Part shown: in pieces, positions 45,261 through 54,850 of the stretch
Position numbering within the stretch: the first letter of the stretch is position 1
Layout: every line of letters begins with the position of its first letter
Assembly (NCBI GenBank): GCA_030427735.1
Contig: JAUIBP010000003.1
Coordinates: 1-64,000, forward strand
Origin: Bacteroidia bacterium
GTDB taxonomy: Bacteria; Bacteroidota; Bacteroidia; Flavobacteriales; Flavobacteriaceae
Direction of reading: 5' to 3'
Length of the DNA stretch: 64,000 nt
Notes under the pieces: model-generated
What the model was told of the DNA's origin: nothing
The model's database searches: none
Seen by the model: the letters and a program-made list of their open reading frames with translations, nothing else
Made by a program: the position numbers and the translations under genes

Positions 45261-46151
45261 ATGTCAAAAAAGAAATATAACATAGCGGTAGTTCAGCTTA
45301 ATCTGAACAATACTCCAGAAAACAATTTAAAGAAATGTTTAAGTTGGGTAAGCGATGCAGCCAAACAAGGCGCAGAGATTATTCTTATTCCAGAATTGTA
45401 CAGTAGCCACTATTTTTGTCAGACTGAAGATGTTGATAATTTCGCTTACGCGGAACCTTTGTATAGTACCTCTTTTAAAGCATTTAGCGCTTTAGCAAAA
45501 GAGTTGGGCGTGGTAATAATTGTGCCGTTTTTCGAAAAACGTATGGCAGGTATTTATCACAATAGTGCTTATATTATTGATGCCGATGGAACTGAAGCTG
45601 GATTGTACAGAAAAATGCACATTCCAGACGATCCTCATTTTTACGAGAAATTTTATTTTACACCAGGCGATTTAGGTTTTCAAGCCATCGAAACCCAAAA
45701 AGGCAAAATCGGCACACTAATTTGCTGGGATCAGTGGTATCCAGAAGCAGCACGATTAACAGCTTTAAAAGGTGCCGAAGTATTGTTTTATCCAACAGCT
45801 ATCGGTTGGCATCCTAAAGAAAAAGAAGAGTTTGGAGCTAACCAACACGGTGCTTGGATGAATGTTATGAAAGGCCATGCTGTAGCCAATGGTGTTTTTG
45901 TAGCTGCCGCTAACCGTATTGGTTTAGAACAATATGTGCCAGATACCGATGGTATACAATTTTGGGGTTCATCGTTTATAGCTGGGCCTCAGGGCGAAAT
46001 ATTAGCTCAGGCGTCGCACGATAAAGAAGAAATCTTAATTGCCGAAGTCGATTTGGATTTACAGGAAAATGTGCGTCAGAATTGGCCGTTTTTTAGAGAC
46101 CGCCGAATAGATGCTTTTGGAGATATTACTAAACGCGCAATAGATAAATAA
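45261..46151 (+). CDS. aguB: N-carbamoylputrescine amidase
   Basis: The 296-residue nitrilase-superfamily protein has the triad Glu in I-P-E-L-Y, Lys in Y-R-K-M-H-I-P-D-D and Cys in L-I-C-W-D-Q-W-Y-P-E. The K-M-H-I-P-D-D-P segment is typical of N-carbamoylputrescine amidases. It converts N-carbamoylputrescine to putrescine, CO2 and ammonia. The next gene, starting directly after its stop, encodes the preceding step. Confidence 0.93.
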   Translation: MSKKKYNIAVVQLNLNNTPENNLKKCLSWVSDAAKQGAEIILIPELYSSHYFCQTEDVDNFAYAEPLYSTSFKAFSALAKELGVVIIVPFFEKRMAGIYHNSAYIIDADGTEAGLYRKMHIPDDPHFYEKFYFTPGDLGFQAIETQKGKIGTLICWDQWYPEAARLTALKGAEVLFYPTAIGWHPKEKEEFGANQHGAWMNVMKGHAVANGVFVAAANRIGLEQYVPDTDGIQFWGSSFIAGPQGEILAQASHDKEEILIAEVDLDLQENVRQNWPFFRDRRIDAFGDITKRAIDK

Positions 46152-47192
46152 ATGAGCGAATTAGGGTATAGATTTCCAGCCGAATGGGAGCAGCAACAGG
46201 GTGTATTATTGTGTTTTCCATACAATGGCAACGATTGGCCAGGAAAATTCAAGGCCATACAATGGGCATTTGTAGAGTTTATAAAAAAAGTAGCACAGGT
46301 AGAAACGGTGTTTCTTGTGGTTAAAGATGGAAAGCAAGAGATGTTTGTTACCGAACTTCTGGATCAGGCTCATGTTAACATGAAACAGGTCGCTTTTTTA
46401 CAACATAAGACCAATAGGAGTTGGATGCGCGATTCTGGACCAATTATTGTAAAAAAAGGAAACGAGCGCATTGCTTTAAATTTCAATTTTAACGGTTGGG
46501 CTAAATATAAAAATTTCACTCTAGATCGTGGTGTTCCACAAAAAGTGGCAACGGCATTAAACATGCCTTTAGAGCAAGTAACATACAAGGGTAAACCTGT
46601 AGTTTTAGAAGGAGGTGCAATAGATGTTAATGGTAAAGGGACTTTATTAACTACAGAAGAATGTTTGTTGCATCCTGACATTCAGGTAAGGAATGGTGGA
46701 TTCACTAAAACGGATTATGAAGCCATTTTTAAAACGTATTTGGGCGTTTCTAATGTTATTTGGTTAGGAGACGGTATAGTGGGCGACGATACCCATGGGC
46801 ATGTAGATGATTTATGTCGATTTGTAAACGAAGATACCATTGTTACTGTTGTAGAAGATAACCCTGACGACAAGAATTACAAAGTGCTTCAAGATAATTT
46901 AAAACGCTTAAAGGCTTCGACTTTAGAAACAGGAAAAACACCAAATATTGTAACCTTGCCAATGCCTAAACCGTTGTTTTTTGATGGTTTGCAAATTCCG
47001 GCTAGTTATGCGAATTTTTTAATTTTAAATACATTAGTGTTGGTGCCTGTATTTAATGATAGTAACGATAGAATAGCTTTAAATACCATTGCCGATTGTT
47101 TTCCAAATCATGAAGTTATCGGCATGAGCGCGATTGATTTAATTTGGGGATTTGGCACCTTACATTGCTTAAGTCAGCAAATTCCATCGTAA
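46152..47192 (+). CDS. aguA: Agmatine deiminase
   Basis: The 346-residue peptidyl-arginine-deiminase-like protein carries the family pattern: R-F-P-A-E-W-E near the start, W-M-R-D-S-G-P near residue 91, E-G-G-A-I-D near 155, D-D-T-H-G-H-V-D-D near 212, and the nucleophilic Cys in G-T-L-H-C-L-S-Q-Q near the C-terminus. It converts agmatine to N-carbamoylputrescine. Together with aguB it makes putrescine without ornithine decarboxylase. Confidence 0.94.
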   Translation: MSELGYRFPAEWEQQQGVLLCFPYNGNDWPGKFKAIQWAFVEFIKKVAQVETVFLVVKDGKQEMFVTELLDQAHVNMKQVAFLQHKTNRSWMRDSGPIIVKKGNERIALNFNFNGWAKYKNFTLDRGVPQKVATALNMPLEQVTYKGKPVVLEGGAIDVNGKGTLLTTEECLLHPDIQVRNGGFTKTDYEAIFKTYLGVSNVIWLGDGIVGDDTHGHVDDLCRFVNEDTIVTVVEDNPDDKNYKVLQDNLKRLKASTLETGKTPNIVTLPMPKPLFFDGLQIPASYANFLILNTLVLVPVFNDSNDRIALNTIADCFPNHEVIGMSAIDLIWGFGTLHCLSQQIPS

Positions 47193-47212
47193 TTTTATAG
47201 CTAAATAATATT

Positions 47213-47264
47213 AAAAAGCCGTCTTAAAATTGTAATTGGCTTCAATTTTAAGACGGCTTTTGTA
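47213..47264. terminator. Long bidirectional intrinsic terminator
   Basis: An exact 19-base-pair stem (arms 47214-47232 and 47243-47261) around a 10-base loop has A- and T-runs on either side. It lies between convergent aguA and nhaA. Confidence 0.9.
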
Positions 47265-47282
47265 TTGAATTAAAATGATTTG

Positions 47283-48599
47283 TCATTTAGAAGACGATGC
47301 ATTAAACCTTAATATTAAATAACCAATAAGCCCAGAAATTAACGAACCAGCTAAAATACCTATTTTAGACGATGCCGTAAAAATAGCATGGTTCTCGAAA
47401 GCTAAATTGGTTACAAAAATAGACATAGTAAAACCTATACCAGCTAAAAAACCAGTTCCTAAAATATGAACAAAAGTTATGTTTTCTGGTAATTCGGCTA
47501 ACTTAGATTTGATTCCTATAAAGGTGAAAATTAATACGCCTAGACATTTACCGATTACTAAAGCTAAACCTATACTCCAAGACAATGCAAAATCTAAGTT
47601 TAATTCTGCTTTTGTACTAAACGTTATTCCTGCATTGGCAAGGGCGAATAATGGTATTATAAAATAGGCTACCCAGCCGTGTAAAATATGTTCGGAATAT
47701 TGTAATGGCGATTGTACTTTTCCTGTCCAAACCTGTATGTCGTCAATTAAATAAATTTGCTTTCGAGATAAAATAGGGCTATTGCCATTTGATATTTTAA
47801 AAAGTTTATTTACAATACCTTCTAATTTATAAATGTTTGATGCTAATTCCATCTTTTGATGAATAGGAATTGTAAGTGCTACCAATACACCAGCAATAGT
47901 AGGATGAATTCCGGATTTTAAAAACAAAAACCAGATAGAAAACCCAAAAATAGCATATACAAATTTGCTGAAATAGCGTTTATAGCTCATAAAAAACATG
48001 ATGGCTAAAAGTATAAAAGAGTAGAGAATAAGCATCCAATCTATGGTCGAGCTATAAAAAATAGCAATTGCCAAAACTGCAACCAAATCGTCTACAATGG
48101 CAAAAGCTGTTAAAAATATTTTTAAAGCTAATGGTACACGACTGCCCAGTACTTGTAAAACAGCTAGCGAAAAAGCAATATCTGTAGCCATTGGTATGCC
48201 CCATCCAGCAACAGTTTCAGGATTCTTGTTAAGCATTAAAAATAGGGTTATAGGAACAACAACTCCTCCTAATGCTGCGAAAATGGGTAGAGAAGCCTTT
48301 TTAATGGTATTTAATTCGCCCATTAAGATTTCTCGTTTAATTTCTAGACCAATTAAAAAAAAGAATACGGCCATTAAGCCGTCGTTAATCCAATGTATTA
48401 GGTCTTTTTTTAATGCGAAATTGCCAAATTCAAATCCAACGGTGTAATGCCAAATGTTGTAATACGATTCTGCAAATGGAGAATTGGCCCAGATTAAAGC
48501 CACAACTGTGGCTATAAAAAGGAGTATTCCTGCAAAACTTTCTATCTGAACAAATTTTGTAATCGGGGTAACAACTAAATTCTGAATGGAACTCTTCAT
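47283..48599 (-). CDS. nhaA: Na+/H+ antiporter NhaA
   Basis: The 438-residue protein has the 12-helix NhaA layout and its signature segments: H-W-I-N-D-G-L-M-A-V-F-F-F near residue 68, and the paired Asp residues of the transport site in M-A-T-D-I-A-F and V-D-D-L. It exchanges sodium for protons across the inner membrane, consistent with a marine or salty habitat. It is transcribed alone. Confidence 0.94.
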   Translation of the reverse strand: MKSSIQNLVVTPITKFVQIESFAGILLFIATVVALIWANSPFAESYYNIWHYTVGFEFGNFALKKDLIHWINDGLMAVFFFLIGLEIKREILMGELNTIKKASLPIFAALGGVVVPITLFLMLNKNPETVAGWGIPMATDIAFSLAVLQVLGSRVPLALKIFLTAFAIVDDLVAVLAIAIFYSSTIDWMLILYSFILLAIMFFMSYKRYFSKFVYAIFGFSIWFLFLKSGIHPTIAGVLVALTIPIHQKMELASNIYKLEGIVNKLFKISNGNSPILSRKQIYLIDDIQVWTGKVQSPLQYSEHILHGWVAYFIIPLFALANAGITFSTKAELNLDFALSWSIGLALVIGKCLGVLIFTFIGIKSKLAELPENITFVHILGTGFLAGIGFTMSIFVTNLAFENHAIFTASSKIGILAGSLISGLIGYLILRFNASSSK

Positions 48600-48762
48600 T
48601 TTTTGGATTTTTTAATTCCTTAAAATTACAAAGGATCTCGAAGCTTTCAAAAGACAAAAGTCATGAAAACCTAAAGTTTAGCACGTTATCAACTTTAAGC
48701 GTATTCCGTATTGAAATATGTGAGCTTAGTTAATAAGCATAATGATGTTTTTATAAATTAAT

Positions 48763-48802
48763 TTAACACGATTTAAAGGAAAACTGACAAAAATCATGTT
48801 AA
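48763..48802. other. Inverted repeat upstream of the USP gene
   Basis: Arms ttaacacgattt (48763-48774) and aaatcatgttaa (48791-48802) pair at 11 of 12 positions around a 16-base centre, about 56 bases before the USP start codon. It may be an operator or a hairpin in the leader. Confidence 0.35.
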
Positions 48803-48857
48803 TTTTATAAGATAATGAGTACCTTGAGGTATAAAAATAATCAGAAATTTTACGATA

Positions 48858-49709
48858 ATGAAAAAAATACTTTTACCAACAGATTTTTCAGACAATGCAT
48901 GGAATGCGATACAATATGCATTGCAACTGTTTAAAAATGAAACATGTACATTCTACTTGTTAAATTCATTCAGTGAGGCTATGTCTACCCCAACGTCGGG
49001 CATTATTTCTACTAAAGTTAAAGAGTCTGTTTACAAGGCGCAGGTAGAAATAAGTAAAACAGGTTTGGTAGATTGTTTAAATACAGTTACGGCCAATTTT
49101 AATAACGACAAACATAAATTTGTAACCGTTTCTATTTACGATAGCTTTCCTAATGCTATAAAAAAAGTGATTAAAGAGCGAGAAATCGATTTAATCGTTA
49201 TGGGAACTAAAGGAGCAACAGCTTTAAAAGAAATGACAATTGGTAGTAACACCTCTGGTCTTATAGGTGTGGCTTCGTGCCCTATTTTGGCAATACCTCA
49301 AAATGTAGAATTCAAACCTTTAGAAGAAGTTGGCCTGTCTACAGATTTTGAAATTGATTTTAATGCTCAAGGTTTGGCTACCTTATTATATTTACTAAAA
49401 CAATTCCAGGCTAAAGTGTCTGTTGTAAATATCATGGAAAAGCCTAGAGCTTTAACGGCGTTACAAGAATCTGGAAAACAAAAATTAACCCAAGTGTTTG
49501 AAGATTTAGACACTCAATTTTTTACCTTAACCGATATTGGCGTATCGTCTGGAGTTCGTGCTTTTGTAGAAAGCCGTCATTTAGACATGCTTTGTGTGGT
49601 GGCTAAAGAACAAGATTTTATGAAACGTTTTTTAGGAATGTCTTACAGTAAGTCTATAAGTAACCACGCGAGCATTCCGTTACTCATATTAAATATAAAA
49701 ATGTTTTAA
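48858..49709 (+). CDS. Tandem universal stress protein
   Basis: The 283-residue protein has two USP domains (~1-147 and ~150-283). The first has the N-terminal L-P-T-D-F-S-D-N-A-W and the nucleotide-loop pattern M-G-T-K-G-A-T-A-L near residue 117 with G-S-N-T-S-G-L. The second lacks a clear G-x-x-G loop, so ATP binding is likely only in the first. A cytoplasmic stress role is the family expectation. A terminator follows. Confidence 0.88.
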   Translation: MKKILLPTDFSDNAWNAIQYALQLFKNETCTFYLLNSFSEAMSTPTSGIISTKVKESVYKAQVEISKTGLVDCLNTVTANFNNDKHKFVTVSIYDSFPNAIKKVIKEREIDLIVMGTKGATALKEMTIGSNTSGLIGVASCPILAIPQNVEFKPLEEVGLSTDFEIDFNAQGLATLLYLLKQFQAKVSVVNIMEKPRALTALQESGKQKLTQVFEDLDTQFFTLTDIGVSSGVRAFVESRHLDMLCVVAKEQDFMKRFLGMSYSKSISNHASIPLLILNIKMF

Positions 49710-49720
49710 ACACATAATTA

Positions 49721-49752
49721 AAACTCCTGGTTAACATGCCGGGAGTTTTTAT
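49721..49752 (+). terminator. Intrinsic terminator after the USP gene
   Basis: A nine-base-pair stem with one G-T pair (aactcctgg / ccgggagtt) and an 8-base loop ends in five T residues. Confidence 0.85.
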
Positions 49753-49843
49753 TTTAAGGTATAATTTTCGTTATATTTGGGTTTTTCAAGCATGCTCTTA
49801 AGGAGCTTGTTCTACGTTAATTTTAGATTTCAAACGCGCTTTA

Positions 49844-51112
49844 ATGAAAAACGAAACCCAAATAAAATGCCCGAATTGCGGTACGAGTATCGATGTTCAA
49901 GATATATTAGCTCATCAATTAGAAGATGAAATAAAACAAAAGTACCAAGCCCAGATTGCTGAAACCAAAAAAGCTTTCGAAGCCAGTCAAAATCAATTGC
50001 AACAAGAGCGATTAGCTTTCGAAGACAAAAAGAAACGAGAGAACGAATTGTTTCAGCAGCGTTTAGAGCAGACATTAAAAGAAGAAAAAAAGCGAATAGA
50101 GCTGGTGTTGAAGCATAAAATATCAGAAGAACAATCCGAACAGTTTAAAGCTTTACAAAACGAATTAAATGAAAAATCGGAGCAGGTTAAAGAACTCAAT
50201 CGATCTAAAGCCGAAATAGAAAAATTAAAACGCGAAAAAGGCGAACTTAAAGCTGAAGCTGAAGCCGAAGCCCAAAAGCGATTAAACGAAGTACTTTTAG
50301 CAGAGCGCGAGAAAATACGAAAAGCCGAAGAAGATAAAAATGAGTTGCGTTTTAAAGAAATGCAAATGCAATTGGAAGCGCAAAAAAAGCTTACCGAAGA
50401 AATGAAACGCAAGCAAGAGCAAGGTTCTATGCAATTGCAAGGCGAAGCTCAAGAATTAGCAATAGAGGAGTGGCTGGCTTCAAAATTTCCGTTAGATACC
50501 ATTCAGGAAATTAAAAAAGGGGCTCGCGGTGGCGATTGTATACAAATTGTACACACCAGAACCGAACAAAATTGCGGTTCTATTTACTACGAAAGTAAGC
50601 GCACAAAAGATTTTCAGCCAAGTTGGATCGAAAAATTTAAGGCAGATATTCGCGACAAAGGTGCTAATATTGGTGTTTTGGTTACCGAAGTTATGCCTGC
50701 CGATATGGACCGTTTAGGACTTAAAGATGGCATCTGGATTTGTAATTACGACGAGTTTAAGGGCTTGTGTTCGGTTTTAAGGGAGTCAATTATTCAATTA
50801 AACCGTGCCATGGTTGCCCAAGAACATAAAGGCGATAAAATGGATTTACTTTACGATTACCTAACAAGTACAACTTTTAGAATGCAAATTGAAGCCATTG
50901 TAGAAGGGTTTACTCAAATGAAATCCGATTTAGAAAGCGAAAAGCGTTCTATGCAACGCATTTGGAAACAGCGCGAAAAGCAAATAGAAAAGGTCGTAAC
51001 CAATACTATAGATATGTATGGCTCTATAAAAGGTATTGCCGGAAATGCGATACAATCGGTAAAAGCTTTAGAATTACCTGGCGCCGAAGAAGATGATAAT
51101 TTATTGTTGTAG
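49844..51112 (+). CDS. DUF2130 domain-containing coiled-coil protein
   Basis: The 422-residue protein starts with a C-P-N-C-G motif (residues 9-13) that resembles a half zinc ribbon, followed by a long highly charged coiled coil (~25-205). The C-terminal DUF2130 domain (~215-410) contains G-A-R-G-G-D-C-I-Q and Y-Y-E-S-K-R-T-K-D-F, a pattern reminiscent of a restriction-endonuclease-like E-x-K core; that resemblance is inference. The family's function is unknown. It stands between a terminator and a toxin-antitoxin pair. Confidence 0.85.
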   Translation: MKNETQIKCPNCGTSIDVQDILAHQLEDEIKQKYQAQIAETKKAFEASQNQLQQERLAFEDKKKRENELFQQRLEQTLKEEKKRIELVLKHKISEEQSEQFKALQNELNEKSEQVKELNRSKAEIEKLKREKGELKAEAEAEAQKRLNEVLLAEREKIRKAEEDKNELRFKEMQMQLEAQKKLTEEMKRKQEQGSMQLQGEAQELAIEEWLASKFPLDTIQEIKKGARGGDCIQIVHTRTEQNCGSIYYESKRTKDFQPSWIEKFKADIRDKGANIGVLVTEVMPADMDRLGLKDGIWICNYDEFKGLCSVLRESIIQLNRAMVAQEHKGDKMDLLYDYLTSTTFRMQIEAIVEGFTQMKSDLESEKRSMQRIWKQREKQIEKVVTNTIDMYGSIKGIAGNAIQSVKALELPGAEEDDNLLL

Positions 51113-51186
51113 AGACTGAAAATAATTGTATTCTAGTAAGATATGATGAAATTTAATACGTGTGATATGATAATTAAAAATACGTG

Positions 51187-51210
51187 AATTACAAATTATT
51201 TGTAATTTTG
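51187..51210 (+). promoter_or_regulatory. Operator-like palindrome overlapping a -7 element before the toxin-antitoxin pair
   Basis: A perfect palindrome with 9-base arms (aattacaaa-tta-tttgtaatt, 51187-51207) overlaps taattttg (51203-51210), a match to TAnnTTTG. No TTG is found at the right distance. It lies 30 bases before the antitoxin gene, where antitoxins usually repress their own operon. Confidence 0.6.
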
Positions 51211-51239
51211 TTAGAAGCGAATTCTAAACTCATTAAAAA

Positions 51240-51491
51240 ATGAATACAAAGTTGACTTTAACAATAGAGAAAGAAATTATAGAACGAGCAAAAAGCTATG
51301 CGAAAGAAAAAAATCGTAGTTTGTCAGATATTATAGAAAACTATCTAAAAATTCTTACAGAAAAAGAACAAAAAAATAAAGACCAAAAACTTAATCCTAT
51401 TGTAGAGTCTTTGAAAGGTTCTTTTAAAATGCCTAAGAATATGGATTATAAAAAAGAGCTAAGAAATCGTATAGAAGAAAAGTATCTATAA
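51240..51491 (+). CDS. DUF6364-type antitoxin
   Basis: The 83-residue protein has a ribbon-helix-helix-like N-terminus (K-L-T-L-T-I-E-K-E-I-I-E-R-A, then N-R-S-L-S-D-I-I-E-N-Y) matching DUF6364, and a charged C-terminal tail suited to wrapping a toxin. It should dimerise, bind the upstream palindrome and neutralise the PIN protein encoded one base after its stop. Confidence 0.8.
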   Translation: MNTKLTLTIEKEIIERAKSYAKEKNRSLSDIIENYLKILTEKEQKNKDQKLNPIVESLKGSFKMPKNMDYKKELRNRIEEKYL

Positions 51492-51492
51492 A

Positions 51493-51915
51493 ATGGATAA
51501 GGTTCTGATAGATATGGATGTGCTGATGGATTTCTTTTTTAACAGAAAACCATTTGCGAAATATGCTGCCGAATTGATGAATCTTTGTGCGAAAAAACAA
51601 GTACAGGGTTACATAACACCAGTTATTATTTCTAACGTTTATTATTTGCTTCGCAAAACGGCGAAACATGATATCATTGTTGAAAAATTAAAACAGTTAT
51701 TAACTATTATTTCAATTATCGAAATAGATGAAAACTCTGTAATGAATGCTTTAAATTCAGAGTTTAAAGATTTTGAAGATGCTTTACAAAACTTTTCGGC
51801 AATCGAAAACGGAAAGATTAATATAATTCTCACTAGAAATTTGAAAGATTTTAAGAAAAGCGAATTAGCGATATTGACTCCAGAAACATATTTAAAAGGA
51901 AAAGTATTTGACTAA
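51493..51915 (+). CDS. PIN domain toxin (VapC-like)
   Basis: The 140-residue PIN-domain protein has acidic residues at the expected positions: D-M-D near residue 7 in L-I-D-M-D-V-L-M-D, D-F-E-D-A near 96, and a late T-R-N-L-K-D-F where the fourth acidic residue is expected. VapC-type toxins cut tRNA or rRNA. Gene order, antitoxin first with one base between, is typical of type II systems. The RNA target is unknown. Confidence 0.82.
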   Translation: MDKVLIDMDVLMDFFFNRKPFAKYAAELMNLCAKKQVQGYITPVIISNVYYLLRKTAKHDIIVEKLKQLLTIISIIEIDENSVMNALNSEFKDFEDALQNFSAIENGKINIILTRNLKDFKKSELAILTPETYLKGKVFD

Positions 51916-51955
51916 ACGATGATAGCTAGTATCAAATAACATTAAACTCAAGTCA

Positions 51956-52864
51956 TCAAACATCAGTAGCGTACAAAATAAGCATCACACCTAGTAAAAT
52001 ACCAAATAGGGGTACTAATTTTTTACGCTTGTTTTGTTCTTTAAAAATAATACCACCTATTATAACTGCAATAAGAATCTGGCTGCGTTTGATGGCCGAT
52101 AGTAGCATAATTAGAGCTTCGGGGTCTTGCAGTCCTTTAAAATAAAAGTAATCGGCGGTTTGTAGTAAAATACCAACTGCTGGTATGCTCCATCGCCAAG
52201 AAAAAGCAGCTCGTTTTTTGGCTTTAGGAAACCAAGTAAAGGCCAAGATTATTAGCAAAATAATTACTACATAAAAGCAAAACCAAAATTGTAAGGTCTG
52301 TGGTTGTAAAGCTAAATTTTGGATGAGGAATTTATCGTACAATCCGCTGGAAGCTCCTAAAAAAGTTGCGGCCATAATGGCGAAAATCCAAATGTTATTT
52401 TTAAAATCAATTCCTTCCTTTTTACCTACTTTAGAGTATCCTATTACCGAAAAAATAATAATAAAAAATCCCAACCACTGCCAAGTGTTCGGATGTTCCT
52501 TATAGATAACTAAAGCCCCGATAAATGTAAAAAACGGACCCGCAGAGCGTATGGGAGTTACTATGGTTATAGGTAAGTGTTTTAGTGCTTGGTAGGCGAG
52601 TAACCATGAAGCCGCCATAATAGCCGATTTTATAAAAATATAACCGTGTTTACTCCAAGATATAGGGGTAATGTACAAGTCAATCTGTTTCGCCATTTCG
52701 GGTTGATATCGCGAGAGTAAGAAGAAGGGCAACAATGTTAGTAATCCAGCAAAGGTAGTGCCTAATAACACCGGAAACACTTCGTTGTTTTGTACAGCGT
52801 GTTTCTTGCATAAATTGTGTAATCCTAAAAATAAAGCCGAAAGTAAACCTAAATAAATCCACAT
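51956..52864 (-). CDS. EamA/DMT family transporter
   Basis: The 302-residue protein has about ten membrane helices in two EamA repeats (~1-135 and ~150-300). The first repeat ends with P-I-R-S-A-G-P-F-F-T near residue 105. Such permeases export metabolites or amino acids, but the substrate cannot be predicted. It diverges from the Old Yellow Enzyme gene. Confidence 0.82.
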   Translation of the reverse strand: MWIYLGLLSALFLGLHNLCKKHAVQNNEVFPVLLGTTFAGLLTLLPFFLLSRYQPEMAKQIDLYITPISWSKHGYIFIKSAIMAASWLLAYQALKHLPITIVTPIRSAGPFFTFIGALVIYKEHPNTWQWLGFFIIIFSVIGYSKVGKKEGIDFKNNIWIFAIMAATFLGASSGLYDKFLIQNLALQPQTLQFWFCFYVVIILLIILAFTWFPKAKKRAAFSWRWSIPAVGILLQTADYFYFKGLQDPEALIMLLSAIKRSQILIAVIIGGIIFKEQNKRKKLVPLFGILLGVMLILYATDV

Positions 52865-53045
52865 GGCGCGAAGATACTAGTTTCAACAGAGTTTAAAAAA
52901 GCAATTTTGTGTCGCGTGTTTCGGTTAATAAATTTAGCGATTCCATACATTTTACAATCGCATAGCTTGTACCTTTATAAGCATTAGGAGTTTAGCTTTA
53001 TTTTTTGTGTAAACTTCTATATTCTAAACCAAAAACTTTTTAAAA

Positions 53046-54155
53046 ATGGACAAAAATAGTGTTGTTAGCCCTTATCATAAACATCATTTAAATTTATCAA
53101 ATCGTGTAGTTATGGCACCCATGACTCGGAGTCGAGCAGCAAACGATGCTCATAAACCAACTGATGCCCTACACGGCACATATTACGAACAAAGAAGTTC
53201 GGCCGGTTTAATTATTACAGAAGGAACTCAGGTCTCTAAAGAAGCTGTGGGCTATATTAATACACCGGGGATTTACAGTGAAGCACAGGTTGAAGGTTGG
53301 AAAAACGTTACTAAGCGTGTACACGACCAAGGCGGAAAAATTTTCGCGCAACTGTGGCATGTCGGGCGTATTTCGCACCCTGATTTTCATAATGGGGAAT
53401 TACCTTTAGCGCCATCAGCTATCAATCCGAATGAAAAATCGTTTACACCTGAGGGCTTTAAACCCACAGTAACTCCAAAAGCAATGACTATAGCAGATAT
53501 AGAACGTACCGTTTCAGATTTTAAGCAAGCGGCAAAACATGCTGTCGAAGCTGGTTTTGATGGGGTAGAAATTCATTCTTCTAATGGATATTTATTTCAT
53601 CAGTTTTTCTGTAATTGTTCTAATAGTCGAACTGATGCCTATGGGGGTTGTATAGATAATAAAACGCGATTCTTTTTTGAAGTATTAGAAGCCGTTAAAA
53701 CAGAACTATCTGAAGACAAAATAGGAGTTCGATTTAACCCGTCGCTTAACGGATTGTTCGGGATTACCTTAGATGAAGACACGATACCTACTTTCGAAAA
53801 CATTATAACCAAACTGAACGACTATAACCTGGCATATGTTCATTTATCTCAACCTTTTACAGATGTATCGAATGTGCGTCATGCGGTGCAGGATGTCGCT
53901 AAACATTTTCGACCTTTATATAACGGCACTTTAATGATTAATGGTGGATATACAAAAGAAAAGGCAAACAAGGTAATACAAAATGGCCATGCCGATTTGG
54001 TGTCTTTTGGGAAATTATTCATTTCAAATCCAGATTTAGTAGCGCGTTTTAAAACCGATGCAGAATTAGCCGATTGGAATGAAGACACTTTTTACACTCC
54101 AGGTCCGGAGGGCTATACAGATTATCCCAAAATGAACGAAACACAAAAAGTATAA
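53046..54155 (+). CDS. Alkene reductase (Old Yellow Enzyme family)
   Basis: The 369-residue FMN TIM-barrel protein has M-A-P-M-T-R-S-R near residue 23, Q-L-W-H-V-G-R-I-S-H near 105, and H-S-S-N-G-Y where most relatives have H-G-A-N-G-Y; the substrate-binding His and Asn are kept. The next segment reads F-F-C-N-C-S-N-S-R-T-D rather than the usual L-R-D-G-S-N-x-R-T-D. Family members reduce activated C=C bonds with NAD(P)H. It is followed after 16 bases by an OsmC gene, suggesting a shared role against reactive electrophiles. Confidence 0.88.
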   Translation: MDKNSVVSPYHKHHLNLSNRVVMAPMTRSRAANDAHKPTDALHGTYYEQRSSAGLIITEGTQVSKEAVGYINTPGIYSEAQVEGWKNVTKRVHDQGGKIFAQLWHVGRISHPDFHNGELPLAPSAINPNEKSFTPEGFKPTVTPKAMTIADIERTVSDFKQAAKHAVEAGFDGVEIHSSNGYLFHQFFCNCSNSRTDAYGGCIDNKTRFFFEVLEAVKTELSEDKIGVRFNPSLNGLFGITLDEDTIPTFENIITKLNDYNLAYVHLSQPFTDVSNVRHAVQDVAKHFRPLYNGTLMINGGYTKEKANKVIQNGHADLVSFGKLFISNPDLVARFKTDAELADWNEDTFYTPGPEGYTDYPKMNETQKV

Positions 54156-54171
54156 CTTAAAATACAACATC

Positions 54172-54588
54172 ATGAAAATTACAAGACAAGCAAGTGCTGT
54201 TTGGAAAGGCAGCGGAAAAGAGGGCAAAGGTACATTAACAACAGCCAGTAAGGTGTTAGACGAAACGCCTTATGCATTCAACACCAGGTTTGAAGATGGC
54301 AAAGGCACCAATCCCGAAGAATTATTAGGTGCAGCTCATGCGGGATGTTTTGCTATGCAGCTTAGCTTTTTATTAAGCGAGAAGGCTTTTGTGCCTGAGA
54401 CTTTAGATGTTAAAGCAAAGGTAACTTTAGAAGATGGCGGTATTACCCATATCTTACTTCAATTACAGGCCGATGTACCACATATTAAATCGCATCAATT
54501 TGAAGAAATCGCCATGCATGCAAAAGAAATCTGCCCAGTTTCTAAACTGTTTGATACTACTATAGATTTAGAGATTCATTTAGAATAA
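54172..54588 (+). CDS. OsmC family peroxiredoxin-like protein
   Basis: The 138-residue protein has the OsmC pattern: G-T-N-P-E-E-L-L-G-A-A-H-A-G-C-F-A-M-Q with the peroxidatic Cys near 61, and I-C-P-V-S-K-L with the second Cys near 122. It reduces organic hydroperoxides. It sits in one unit with the Old Yellow Enzyme gene. Confidence 0.88.
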   Translation: MKITRQASAVWKGSGKEGKGTLTTASKVLDETPYAFNTRFEDGKGTNPEELLGAAHAGCFAMQLSFLLSEKAFVPETLDVKAKVTLEDGGITHILLQLQADVPHIKSHQFEEIAMHAKEICPVSKLFDTTIDLEIHLE

Positions 54589-54850
54589 TACATTAATAGA
54601 TTTTAATATGACTGTGTAATTGTATCTAAACGAATGTTTTGTGTACAAAGTATTGAGTTACGAGTTGCAATTTATTAAAATGAAGATAATTTATACTTTA
54701 AAAAATAGTAAAACAGAAACGGAAGTAGAGAGAAATTATCATTTCAATAATAATTAGTAAAAGTTTAGTAAACATGTGTTTAAGTGTTGATTTTGGAAAG
54801 AAATTACTGTAAATTTATCAGAGTACCACCTAATTAACACCAATATAACT

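Noticed and set aside
49772-49779. Promoter for the DUF2130 gene
   Set aside because: tatatttg fits the -7 element, but the expected TTG position is a T-run from the preceding terminator.
50053-50412. Minus-strand Ser/Cys/Phe-rich frame of 119 codons inside the DUF2130 gene
   Set aside because: It is the mirror of a Glu/Lys-rich coiled coil; the composition is an artefact.
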